Source of the DNA: Streptomyces morookaense
GTDB taxonomy: Bacteria; Actinomycetota; Actinomycetes; Streptomycetales; Streptomycetaceae
DNA length: 64,000 nucleotides
NCBI RefSeq assembly: GCF_013030945.1
Contig: NZ_JABBXF010000058.1
Location: forward strand, 1-64,000
Reading direction: 5' to 3'
The number at the start of each line of letters is the position of its first letter. Positions within the stretch are counted from its first letter, which is position 1. The notes under the pieces were generated by a model. That model was given only the letters and a program-made list of their open reading frames with translations. It had not been told where the DNA came from and made no database searches. The translations under genes and the position numbers were made by a program. This document shows positions 1 through 8,772 of the stretch, one piece after another.

Positions 1-3000
1 GCCGGGTGACCAGCCACACCTGCGGGCTGGTTGCCTCGGTCCGTTCGGCGCAGGCGGCGGCCAGGGTCCGCAGGACGGCTGCGCGGTGCGTCGTGCGGGC
101 GACGGCGTCTTCGGTTCCGTCGGGTGCGCTCAACAGGAGGACGACGCCGCCGGGTTCGGCGGGCAGGGCGGTGGCCCAGGCGGAGGTGTCGTCGGGGGCG
201 GTGATGGTCTCCGCGGTGCCCAGGAGGTCGGCGAGCGCCTGTGCGGCGGGGATTTCGTCGGCCGTCTCGGCGGCGACGGTCCAGGCGGTGCCCGGTTCCG
301 GGGCGGGCGGGCCGGGTTCGGCGGCGGGGAGGCGGCCGGCGGCGGCCAGGAGGACGGTGCGGTCGTCGGTGCCGGTCTGTACGGTGCCGGTGAAGCCGCA
401 CTGCTCCAGGAGCGGCAGCCACCGGTCCCGGGGCAGCAGCACGGTGTCGGGGCGCAGGGTGCGGTCGTGGCGCTGCCAGAACTCCTCGGTGCCGCCGAGG
501 AGGAGGGCCCCGTGCTGGGCGTCGTGCGACTCGACGGCGAGCAGGTGTCCGCCGGGGGCGAGCAGGGTGCGCACGCGGCCGAGCATGCCGGCGAGGTCGG
601 CGGCGGTGTGCAGGGCGTCGTCGGCGACGACCAGGTCGAATCCGCCGTCGCAGAGGCCCTGGGCCGTGGGGTCGGTGTCCGGGTCGAGGGTGCGGAGGTC
701 GACGAAGTCGTGGGCGGCGAAACGGTGTCCGGCGGCGGCGAGGGCGGTTTCGGACCTGTCGGTGCAGGTGTAGCGGGTGCGGTCGGGCGGCAGCAGGGAC
801 AGCAGGGCCTCGGTGAGGGCGTGGGGTGCGGTGCCGAGTTCGAGGACGCGCAGGGGGCGGTCCTCCGGCCAGTGGCGGACGATCTCGCGGAGCAGGGTCC
901 GGGCGACACGGTGGGTGAAGCGGCGGGCGGGCGCGGCCGCGTACATCTGCTCGTACGTCGTGGCGCCGGTCTCCAGGAGTTCCCGGGTGCCCGGGGTGTC
1001 GCGCAGGACGGCGGGCAGGTGCCGCAGGTGTGCGTTGAGGTGGAGGGTTTCGGCGACGAAGGCCGGGTGGTCCTCCACCAGGGACTTGAGGGACGCGTCG
1101 GGGCGGGGTCCGGTGCCGGTGAGCTGCCAGCGGATTCCGTCGGCGGGCCGGGCCAGTCCGTGCCGGGCGAGGAGCGGGAGCATCAGCAGCACCAGCCGCC
1201 GGTGGCGTGGCTGCAGTCCGCCGTGGAGGAGGTCGGGGAGGGAGAACGGGGCGGAGGGGTCGTCGAGCAGTCCGGCGAGGGCCGCGGCCCAGCAGTGGGC
1301 GGCGGTCTCGTCGGCGGCGGCCCGGAAGCGGTCGTGGCCGGTGTCCTGCAGGGCGTCGTGCAGCCGGTCGATCCGTTCGCGGACGGCGTCGGCCAGGACG
1401 GCGGGGGGCGGCAGCGGGGAGGGGGCGGCCGGGACCGCGGGGTGCGGGGCGGCGCGCAGGACGGTGTGCTGGACGGTCAGCGGGGTCCGGTCGGTGTTGT
1501 GTGCGCGGCGGGTGCGGAACCCTTCGATCTCCGCGGTGACGGTGCCGTCGGTGTCGGCGTAGGCGACGTCCCAGCAGAACTCGGTCTCGGTGTGGCTGCG
1601 CCGGTGCAGGTGGACGACGCCGTGCGGGGAGGGTGTGCGCCATACCCTGACCGAGTCGAAGGTCGACGGCAGGTAGGCGCGGCCGGCCCGCATGTGCTGT
1701 TCGACGAGGGCGACGGTGGCCTGGAAGGGGCCGTCGAGCAGGACGGGGTGGACGGTGTAGGCCTCGGCCGGGTGCCCGTTGCGGTACTCGGCCAGCAACT
1801 CGGTCTCGCCGACGTGCAGTTGGTGCAGGAGCTGGAAGGCGGGGCCGACGTCGAGGCCGACACTGTGGCAGGTCGTGTAGAAGTCGGGTCCGTCGACGGT
1901 GCGGGGGCAGCGGGCGCGGATCGCTGCGGGGTCGATGGGGGCGGGGGCGGTGCCGAGCAGGGTGCGGGCCTGGGCGCGGACGACGGGGTGGCAGGCGGTG
2001 CCGCGGCCCTCGCTGCTGCTGATGGTGATCGCGCCGTCCTCGGGGGTGACGGCGGTCTGCAGGCGGGCGGTGCCGGGGTCGGGCCAGGCGATGGGGAGCG
2101 GGCTGGCGATGCCCAGGTGCCGTACCTCCACGGGCCGGTCCAGTGCGCGGCGTCCGGCGGACAGTGCCATCTCGACGTACGCGGCGGCGGGCATGAGCAC
2201 GGCTCCGGCGATCCTGTGGTCGCCGAGCCAGGGCACCAGTTGGGGCTCGACGGCGCCTTCCCACAGCGGGTGCGGTCCGGGGAGGCGTTCGCCGAGGAGG
2301 GGGTGGTCGAGCAGTCCGGTGCCGCTGGTGCGCAGGACCAGGTCCTGGGGGGTGCCGATCCAGTGGCGTTCGCGCTGCCAGGGGTAGGCGGGGAGGTCGG
2401 TGACCCGGCCCGGGCGGGGGAAGTGGGTCCGCCGGTCGACGGCCGCGCCCGCGGCGAGCAGGGCGGCGACGGCGGCGGTGGTCTCGTGCGGGCCGTCGCC
2501 GTCACGGCGCAGGGTGGGGATGTACGTGGCGCCGGTGCGCTGCAGGTAGGGGCGCAGCACGGGGTGCGGGCCGATCTCGACGAGGATGCCGGCGTGGCCG
2601 TCGAGGATGCGGGTGACGGCTTCGTGGAAACGGACCGGTTCGCGGACGTTGCGCCACCAGTAGTCGGCGGTCAGGGCCTCGCCGGGCAGTTCCGTGCCGG
2701 TGACGGTGGAGAGGAAGGGGATGCGGGCGGGGGCGGGTTCCAGTCCGGCCAGTGCGGTGCGCAGGGGGCCGGCGACGGCGTCCATGGCGGGGCTGTGGAA
2801 GGCGTAGTCGAGGTCGAGTTCGCGGAAGAAGACGTCCCGAGCCGTGAGTTCGGCGCCGAGGGCGGCCAGGGCCTGCGGGTCGCCTGCGACGGTGACGGCG
2901 CGGTCGCTGTTGATTCCGGCGATCTCCAACGCGTCCGCGTAGGGGACGAGTTCCTCCCGGGCCGCGTCCTCGGACAGGCCGACGGCGGCCATCCGTCCGG

Positions 3001-4960
3001 TGCCCGCGGTGGTGCCCTGGGTGCGGCTGCGTTCGGCGATCACGCGGGCGGCCTGCTGCAGGGTGAGGGCCCCGGCGGCGTGGGCGGCGGCCACTTCGCC
3101 GACGCTGTGCCCGGTGACGGCGGCCGGGTGCAGTCCATGGGCGGCCAGCACGGCCACCAGGCCCGTCTGCACGGCGAACAGGGCGGGTTGGGCGATCTCG
3201 GTGCGCCGCCAGCGGGCCGCTTCCGGCTCGGCCAGCTCCTCTGCCACCGACCAGCCGAGGTGCGGGGCGAGGGCGGCGTCGGCCTCTTCGAGGGCCGCGC
3301 GGAAGACCGGGTCGGCGGCCAGGAGGTCGGCGGCCATGCCGGGCCACTGGGAGGCGTTGCCGGAGAAGACGTAGGCCACCGTGTCCCGTTCGGCCTTGCG
3401 GGCCGTGGCTCCGTGGGCGGGTGCGTCGGTGAAGAGCCCGTCGAGCCGGTCGGCGGCCTCGTGGGGCCCGTCGGCCAGGACGGCGGCGCGGTGCGGGTGG
3501 GCGCTGCGGCGCAGGGTGGTGGTGTGGGCGAGGTCGTAGAAGTCCTCGGGCGGCGTCTCCCGCAGGTGTGCGGCGAGCCGCGCGGCCAGTTCGCGCAGGG
3601 CCTTGGCCGAGCGGGCGGAGATCACGACGGGCAGCGGGCCGGCCGGGGGCTCCTCGCGGCGGGGCGGGGCGGGTGGTGCGGTGAGGACGGCGTGGGCGTT
3701 GGCTCCGCCGAAGCCGAAGGAGTTGACGCCCACGGCCGGCCGTTCCGGGCGCGGGAGTTCGAGGGGTTCGACGGTGGGTGCGAGGCCGAGTCCGGTGAAG
3801 TCGATGGCGGGGTTGAGGGTGCGGGCGTGCAGGGTGGCGGGGGCGATGCCGTGCCGGAGGACGAGCACGGCCTTGAACAGGCTCGGCATGGCGGAGGCCG
3901 GTTCGAGGTGGCCCAGGTTGGACTTGACGGAGCCGATCGGGAGCGGGCCCACGGTCCGGCGCCGGCCGAGGGCCTGTCCGATGGCCTGTGCCTCGGCCGG
4001 GTCGCCGGCCGGGGTTCCGGTGCCGTGGGCCTCGAAGTACACGAGCTCGTCCGGGTCCACCCGGGCCTGCTCGTACACGCTGCGCAGAAGTGCTTCCTGG
4101 ATGCGGGAGTTCGGCAGGGCCATGCCGCGGGTGCGGCCGTCGCAGTTGGTGCCGGTGCCGAGGATCACCGCGTGGATGCGGTCGCCGTCGGCCTGGGCAT
4201 CGGCGAGCCGTTTCAGGACGACCACTCCCCCGCCCTCGGCCCGGACGAAGCCGTCGGCCTCGGCGGAGAAGGCGGCGCACCGGCCCCGGGGCGAGAGCAT
4301 GCCCGCGTGCGAGAAGCCTGCGAAGGAGTACGGGCTGTTGAGCACATTGATGCCGCCGGCGAGGGCGGTGCGGCTGGTGCCGTCGAGCAGGGTGCGGCAG
4401 GCGCGGTCGAGGGCCACCAGTGCGGAGGAGCAGGCGGTGTCGACGATCATGCTGGGGCCGTGCAGGTCGAAGCAGTAGGAAACACGGTTGGCGGCGATGG
4501 ACAGGGTGGAACCGCTCATCGTGTAGGGGTTGGCGTACTCCTCGATCGTGCCCTGGGTCGTGCCGTAGGCCGGGTCGGAGACCCCGATGCAGACGCAGGT
4601 GTCCGAGCCGGCCAGCGACTCGGCGGGGATTCCGGCGTCGTCGAGGGCTTCCGCGGCCATTTCCAGCACCAGCCGCTGCTGCGGGTCCATGGCCTCGGCC
4701 TCTTTCGGGGCGATGCCGAAGTAGGCGGCGTCGAAGCCGGCCACGTCGTCGAGGAAGCCGCCGGCCGCCGTGTAGCTCCGGCAGGCGCGCAGGCCTCCGG
4801 GGTCGACGAAGCGGGCCTTGTCGAACCGGTCCGGCGGGATCTCGCCGACCACGTCCCTGCCGTCGGACAGGGCGTCCCACAGCCCCCGCAGATCCGAGAT
4901 CCCCCCGGGCAGCCGGCAGCCGACGCCCACGACGGCCACCGCACGGTCGTTGCACTCCAT
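1..4960 (-). CDS. Type I polyketide synthase (KS-AT-DH-cMT..., partial)
   Basis: A continuous minus-strand frame with no stop runs from ATG 4960 to the left edge, so the C-terminus lies outside the window. Domains in order: ketosynthase (about residues 5-425) with DTACSSA (Cys177), EAHGTGT and SNLGHLEP, giving the Cys-His-His set; acyltransferase (about 530-830) with GHSVG (Ser about 619) and YAFHSP, which fits malonyl better than methylmalonyl; dehydratase (about 880-1160) with GDHRIAGAVLMP (His about 912) and HPVLLDG; then a methyltransferase-like region (about 1290-1480) whose SAM loop reads ELGTAPHAL instead of the usual ExGxGTGG. The visible end looks like the start of a ketoreductase structural subdomain. 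There is no loading or docking domain before the KS, so it is either a first module or an iterative enzyme of the highly reducing kind. The product is unknown. Confidence 0.93.
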   Translation of the reverse strand, partial: MECNDRAVAVVGVGCRLPGGISDLRGLWDALSDGRDVVGEIPPDRFDKARFVDPGGLRACRSYTAAGGFLDDVAGFDAAYFGIAPKEAEAMDPQQRLVLEMAAEALDDAGIPAESLAGSDTCVCIGVSDPAYGTTQGTIEEYANPYTMSGSTLSIAANRVSYCFDLHGPSMIVDTACSSALVALDRACRTLLDGTSRTALAGGINVLNSPYSFAGFSHAGMLSPRGRCAAFSAEADGFVRAEGGGVVVLKRLADAQADGDRIHAVILGTGTNCDGRTRGMALPNSRIQEALLRSVYEQARVDPDELVYFEAHGTGTPAGDPAEAQAIGQALGRRRTVGPLPIGSVKSNLGHLEPASAMPSLFKAVLVLRHGIAPATLHARTLNPAIDFTGLGLAPTVEPLELPRPERPAVGVNSFGFGGANAHAVLTAPPAPPRREEPPAGPLPVVISARSAKALRELAARLAAHLRETPPEDFYDLAHTTTLRRSAHPHRAAVLADGPHEAADRLDGLFTDAPAHGATARKAERDTVAYVFSGNASQWPGMAADLLAADPVFRAALEEADAALAPHLGWSVAEELAEPEAARWRRTEIAQPALFAVQTGLVAVLAAHGLHPAAVTGHSVGEVAAAHAAGALTLQQAARVIAERSRTQGTTAGTGRMAAVGLSEDAAREELVPYADALEIAGINSDRAVTVAGDPQALAALGAELTARDVFFRELDLDYAFHSPAMDAVAGPLRTALAGLEPAPARIPFLSTVTGTELPGEALTADYWWRNVREPVRFHEAVTRILDGHAGILVEIGPHPVLRPYLQRTGATYIPTLRRDGDGPHETTAAVAALLAAGAAVDRRTHFPRPGRVTDLPAYPWQRERHWIGTPQDLVLRTSGTGLLDHPLLGERLPGPHPLWEGAVEPQLVPWLGDHRIAGAVLMPAAAYVEMALSAGRRALDRPVEVRHLGIASPLPIAWPDPGTARLQTAVTPEDGAITISSSEGRGTACHPVVRAQARTLLGTAPAPIDPAAIRARCPRTVDGPDFYTTCHSVGLDVGPAFQLLHQLHVGETELLAEYRNGHPAEAYTVHPVLLDGPFQATVALVEQHMRAGRAYLPSTFDSVRVWRTPSPHGVVHLHRRSHTETEFCWDVAYADTDGTVTAEIEGFRTRRAHNTDRTPLTVQHTVLRAAPHPAVPAAPSPLPPPAVLADAVRERIDRLHDALQDTGHDRFRAAADETAAHCWAAALAGLLDDPSAPFSLPDLLHGGLQPRHRRLVLLMLPLLARHGLARPADGIRWQLTGTGPRPDASLKSLVEDHPAFVAETLHLNAHLRHLPAVLRDTPGTRELLETGATTYEQMYAAAPARRFTHRVARTLLREIVRHWPEDRPLRVLELGTAPHALTEALLSLLPPDRTRYTCTDRSETALAAAGHRFAAHDFVDLRTLDPDTDPTAQGLCDGGFDLVVADDALHTAADLAGMLGRVRTLLAPGGHLLAVESHDAQHGALLLGGTEEFWQRHDRTLRPDTVLLPRDRWLPLLEQCGFTGTVQTGTDDRTVLLAAAGRLPAAEPGPPAPEPGTAWTVAAETADEIPAAQALADLLGTAETITAPDDTSAWATALPAEPGGVVLLLSAPDGTEDAVARTTHRAAVLRTLAAACAERTEATSPQVWLVTR

Positions 4961-5159
4961 CGTCGGCCCCCGTCCGCTTCCCCAACGCGGCCTGTCCCGG
5001 CGCAGGTTCCATCCCTACCCCGGTGCGGGGCCGGTCAACGTGGACGGAACGGGCCGATTGTGCGGTGATCTCCCTCGATAATGCGGAAAACATGGGCACT
5101 TGGTGGTTGTTCTCCGGCGGCGGGGTCCCGCCCGGAGGCCGCCGTCGTACGGTTTTGTC
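4961..5159. promoter_or_regulatory. Divergent promoter region, PKS / KAS III
   Basis: About 200 nt separate the start codons of the PKS (leftward) and the KAS III-like gene (rightward), so both promoters should lie here. Around 5072-5095 the sequence is less GC-rich than the surroundings. I could not pick convincing -35/-10 pairs or an operator palindrome. Confidence 0.4.
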
Positions 5160-6188
5160 GTGCCGTCTTCCTGCCGTGCCCGGCTGCTGTCGAACGCCGT
5201 ACACCTGCCGCCGCAGTACCGGACGATGGAGCAGATCCGGGCGGGCATGATCGCGGCGGGGAGTCCCTTCGTCCCCCCGCCCGGAGCGCTGGAGAACCTC
5301 ACCGGCGTCCGGGGCGTGTACGTCAAGGCCGGTGACGTGCAGGCGTCCGACCTCGCCGTGGCGGCCGCCGCCGAGGCGCTGGACATGGCGGGGACGAGCA
5401 TCCACGAGGTGGACCTGCTGCTGTTCGCCTCCACGTCGCAGGACCTCGTCGAACCCGCCACCGCGCACATCGTGGCGGCCAAACTCGGTGCCCTCTGCCC
5501 GGTGTTCGACGTGAAGAACGCCTGCAACAGCGTCCTCAACGCCGTGGAGACGGCGGCGGCCTTCATCGAGACCGGCCGGCACCGCACCGTGCTGATCGCC
5601 TGCGGGGAGACGACGACACTCACCACCCGCTGGCACGCGCCCGACCAGGAGACGTTCATGCGTCACCTGCCCGGCTACACCGTCTCCGACGCCGGCGCCG
5701 CTCTCCTCCTGACCGCCGGGCCGGCCGGCCCGGACGATCCCGGAGTGCTGTACGCGATGTTCGCCGCCGACTCCTCCGCCTGGGAGGCGTGCACGGTGAA
5801 GTCCGGCGGCTCGATGTATCCGCGCTCTCTGAGCGACGACCACTACTGCCTGCGGCTCAACGAGAACCAGCTGTCCCGGACGGGCCACGAGATGGCCCGT
5901 CTGGTGCTGACGCACGCGTCGCAGGAGATGGCCATGGTGCGCGAGAGCGCGTTCGTCGCCGTCCACCAGATCTCCATGCCGCAGTTCCGCGAGGCCTGTG
6001 CCCTGCTCGGGCTGCCGGAGAGCCGCTTCCTGGCCACGGTGGACCGCTACGGCAACGCCGCGTCCGCGTCCCTGCCGCTGCAACTGGCCCTGGCGCAGCG
6101 GTCCGACCGTGTCATGCCCGGCGACGTCGTCGCCCTCATCGGGCTGGCCAGCGGGTTCAGCATGGGGCTCGTCCTGATCCGGCTATGA
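5160..6188 (+). CDS. 3-oxoacyl-ACP synthase III (KAS III)-like protein
   Basis: A 342-residue thiolase-fold protein of KAS III length. The Cys-His-Asn triad is visible: NACNS (Cys122), VHQIS (His269) and YGNAAS (Asn299), followed by the C-terminal ASGFSMGLVLI core strand. GTG 5160 is chosen because it places only a few residues before the first core strand, as in the family; an in-frame TTG at 5100 would add 20 residues. The Shine-Dalgarno sequence is weak. Relatives either start fatty acid or polyketide chains by condensing acyl-CoA with malonyl-ACP, or act as KS III-like acyltransferases. It diverges from the PKS, so a role in priming or acylating the same product is a reasonable inference. 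The 3' end overlaps the convergent adenosine deaminase gene by 6 nt. Confidence 0.85.
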   Translation: MPSSCRARLLSNAVHLPPQYRTMEQIRAGMIAAGSPFVPPPGALENLTGVRGVYVKAGDVQASDLAVAAAAEALDMAGTSIHEVDLLLFASTSQDLVEPATAHIVAAKLGALCPVFDVKNACNSVLNAVETAAAFIETGRHRTVLIACGETTTLTTRWHAPDQETFMRHLPGYTVSDAGAALLLTAGPAGPDDPGVLYAMFAADSSAWEACTVKSGGSMYPRSLSDDHYCLRLNENQLSRTGHEMARLVLTHASQEMAMVRESAFVAVHQISMPQFREACALLGLPESRFLATVDRYGNAASASLPLQLALAQRSDRVMPGDVVALIGLASGFSMGLVLIRL

Positions 6189-7787
6189 GCGCGCCGCCGC
6201 GTAGGGGCGCTCGAAGGCGGTGAAGGCCTTCTCCTGCCGCCATTCCGCCTGTGCCTTGGGGCTCGCGGCCAGCAGGCGCGCGCACCCGGCGGAAGGGTGC
6301 CGGTCCCCCGGGAGGTCGCGGGCGCACTGCGGGACGGGCGTGAAGCCGTCGCGGCTCGTCCACAGGCTCCGGCCGGGCAGGAACGCGTACTCCAGGGAGG
6401 TACGGGCCAGGTCCTTGAGGGTGCGGTAGTCCAGGCCGTAGGTCGTCGTGGCCCTCTGGTACTCGGTGGTGATGTCGCTGCGCGAGACGCCCTCGTCGTC
6501 GGTGGCGAGGGCGACGGGCACGTGATGGGCGCGGTAGAAGGCGAACGGGTGCCTGCTGCCGGAGACGTCGAGGATCTGGTCGTTGCTGGTCAGTGGCACC
6601 TCCACCAGTACGTGCCGGTCGGCCAGCGTGCGTTGCAGGTCTTCCGGGTCGTCCTCCCAGCGGGCGTCGACACCGTGGCCGATGCGCTCGGCGTGGCCGG
6701 TGAGCACCGCCTGGCGGATGTGGAAGCGGAGGTCCTCGGGCTGCACGAGGCCCGGCGCGAGTTCACCGGCGTGCAGGGTGATGTGTGTGGCGGGGTACCG
6801 CGCGTGGAGGCTTTCCAGCATGCGCATGTGCAGGTCGTAGTCGCGCAGTGCGACGGGGCCGTCCTCGGGTGCCACGAGGTTGACGGACACGAACCGCTCG
6901 TCCTGCCGGGTCAGTTCGAAGCCGAGCAGCAGCTGGGCGAAGACCTGGGCGGGCGGGGCGGAACGTTCGACCTGGGTGATGAAGCGGACGGGCAGTGCGC
7001 AGCCGGGGTGCGGTGCGGAGGTGTTGCAGCGTGAAGCGGTGCGGAATGCGGCCATCGCCCGGTCCGTCTGCTTCCTGGTGCGCTCCACCAGCCGGTGCAG
7101 GCCGTCGCCGGCCGTCATCCGCTCCAGCAGGCGTTCCGGGGAGTCGCCGGGGCGGGCCGTGCGGGCCAGGGCGGCCACGTCGTCCTCGTCGGGGGAGACC
7201 ATGGTCTCCAGGTAGAACTGGTGCTGCGCGGCGGCCTTGTCCGCCACCTCGCTCAGCATCTCGCCGGTGTGGCCGGCCGTCGCCGCCTCGAACTTTCCGA
7301 ACGTGGCGAAGAAATGATCGTGCCCGGTTTCGCGGCCGGGCACGAAGTCCTGCATGGACCAGGCCCGGAGGATCCGGCGGCGGAACTCCCGGTCGCGGCC
7401 GGCATCGGAGGCCGGACGGGCGCCGGGCGCGCACGGGGGCCGGACGGCGCGCAGCGAGCCCTCTTCGATGCAGAGGCCGTCGTGCGCGGCGAAGCCCATC
7501 AGCAGCTCGGTGGAGGCGGCGCCGCTGAGGTGGTTGTGCAGGTCCGCGCCCTTGGGCATGTCGTGCAGGAAGGCCCGCAGCCTGTCCCGGTCCCCGCGGA
7601 TGCGGTCCAGGTGGGCGGCCGTGGCCGCGGTCGGATCCGTCGCGGATGCGGCGGCGGCCGGCTCGGCCGCCCCGCCGGCCAGCAGGGCACTGGTGCACAT
7701 CACGGCTGCCATCGCCGTGCGCAGCCGTCGCCGGCGGCGGCCGGCGGGCGAACGGCCTGTTCGGGCCCGGTGGTTGGCGAGGGTCAC
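6183..7787 (-). CDS. Secreted adenosine deaminase family protein
   Basis: GTG 7787 follows a strong AGGAGG and yields 534 residues. An arginine-rich start and an Ala-rich hydrophobic stretch ending in AEPAAAA form a signal peptide (about residues 1-48). The deaminase fold follows with its metal and catalytic motifs: DLHNHLSG (His84, His86), HAGEL (His and Glu), RIGHGVD, and ATDDEG for the paired Asp motif. It should hydrolyse adenosine, or an adenosine-containing nucleoside, to inosine and ammonia outside the cell. At over 500 residues it is longer than cytosolic ADA (about 340) and resembles the secreted ADGF-like branch. It lies 80 nt downstream of the secreted TNT NADase gene on the same strand, so the two may be co-transcribed. 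Confidence 0.87.
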   Translation of the reverse strand: MTLANHRARTGRSPAGRRRRRLRTAMAAVMCTSALLAGGAAEPAAAASATDPTAATAAHLDRIRGDRDRLRAFLHDMPKGADLHNHLSGAASTELLMGFAAHDGLCIEEGSLRAVRPPCAPGARPASDAGRDREFRRRILRAWSMQDFVPGRETGHDHFFATFGKFEAATAGHTGEMLSEVADKAAAQHQFYLETMVSPDEDDVAALARTARPGDSPERLLERMTAGDGLHRLVERTRKQTDRAMAAFRTASRCNTSAPHPGCALPVRFITQVERSAPPAQVFAQLLLGFELTRQDERFVSVNLVAPEDGPVALRDYDLHMRMLESLHARYPATHITLHAGELAPGLVQPEDLRFHIRQAVLTGHAERIGHGVDARWEDDPEDLQRTLADRHVLVEVPLTSNDQILDVSGSRHPFAFYRAHHVPVALATDDEGVSRSDITTEYQRATTTYGLDYRTLKDLARTSLEYAFLPGRSLWTSRDGFTPVPQCARDLPGDRHPSAGCARLLAASPKAQAEWRQEKAFTAFERPYAAARS

Positions 7788-7867
7788 CCGTCCTCCTGAC
7801 GGCAGTTGCAGAGTGGTGATGCGGACGTCACTGTACGAGTCGCGGCGAGGGCGCGATCTCGTGCGCG

Positions 7868-8584
7868 TCAGCCGAGGCGGCCGACGAGTTCGTCGGCTCG
7901 TGGGCTCCGTCGATGCGGAGGCGTCTTGCCCTTGCGGCCGGGGGTGACCTCGGCCAGGACCTTGGCCGCGATCAGGTCGCGGACGGGCTTGTCGAGTTTG
8001 ATCTGGGTCCCGCCGCCGGGCTGTCCGAACCATGCGGCGATCGAGCCCTGCAACCCGGTGAAGGATGCGCCCGGAAGCAGTTTGTAGACGTGGTAGTTGC
8101 AGGCGGCACCGTACGTTCCGTCGTCGTTCCGGTATGTGTGCAGATTCGACGGCGGTATGGACCGCTGTCGATAGGACGCGGGCGCGGACTCGGCGTCCGG
8201 TGAGACGAAGGTGCCCGTGGCCGCGCCGAATCGGTCGACGTAGACCTCGTGCCGGGCGTCGTAGGTCACGGTGACGCGGTGCGGGGTGCCGGCGAAACCG
8301 TCGTTGCCGGGATAGCGCCAGTCCCAGTTATCGTCTTTCCATTCGTCCAGGAATTCCTTGGCGCTGTCGGCTCCCCCGAGCTTGTCGTAGCCCGTGACGA
8401 GCAGGCCCACGGGAGCCGCGACCGGCAGCTTGTCCGGGCCGAGGGACCAGTCGCCGTGGTCGGCCACCGCGCACTCCGGGGCCGGTGCCGGTGCCGCGGG
8501 CGCGGCCTGTGCCGTGCCCGACAGGGCCGGGCCCGCGAGCAGCGCCGCGCATACGGCGACCGATATCCGGACGGTGCCCTTCAC
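7868..8584 (-). CDS. Secreted TNT-domain NAD(+) glycohydrolase
   Basis: GTG 8584 has AGGAGG upstream and gives 238 residues. Residues 1-28 are a typical Sec signal ending in TAQA-A. After a linker, residues about 95-210 match the TNT (tuberculosis necrotizing toxin) domain: RYPGNDGFAGTP, then DRFG, GTFVSP, RSIPP, NYHVYK and WFGQPGGGTQ. The last motif carries the Gln known to be essential in M. tuberculosis TNT. The family cleaves NAD(P)+ to nicotinamide and ADP-ribose. No partner gene of obvious immunity-factor type is adjacent. The only same-strand neighbour downstream is the secreted adenosine deaminase. Export, and therefore an extracellular or antagonistic role, is inferred from the signal peptide. 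Confidence 0.83.
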   Translation of the reverse strand: MKGTVRISVAVCAALLAGPALSGTAQAAPAAPAPAPECAVADHGDWSLGPDKLPVAAPVGLLVTGYDKLGGADSAKEFLDEWKDDNWDWRYPGNDGFAGTPHRVTVTYDARHEVYVDRFGAATGTFVSPDAESAPASYRQRSIPPSNLHTYRNDDGTYGAACNYHVYKLLPGASFTGLQGSIAAWFGQPGGGTQIKLDKPVRDLIAAKVLAEVTPGRKGKTPPHRRSPRADELVGRLG

Positions 8585-8772
8585 TCCGGCCTCCTGATGC
8601 CACGCCAGGGCCCACGGACCGCAGGCCTCCCACTAGGTGCAATAGCCACGGAACTTAGCAGCGGGGCGGATCCGGCAGGGAGAAATTGCGCCACCACCGG
8701 CTCGGGCATTCCGCACCCCAGGTGGCCCGATCTCGCCGCGTACGATGAGCGACGACGCCGAAGGGAGCCGCC

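Noticed and set aside
86..5068. 1660-codon plus-strand open frame opposite the PKS
   Set aside because: Antisense shadow caused by GC-biased codons; the minus-strand frame has KS/AT/DH motifs and this one only low-complexity Gly/Arg/Val sequence.
2502..6083. 1193-codon minus-strand frame crossing the PKS and KAS III genes
   Set aside because: Out of frame with the PKS and antisense to the KAS III gene, with no family motifs.
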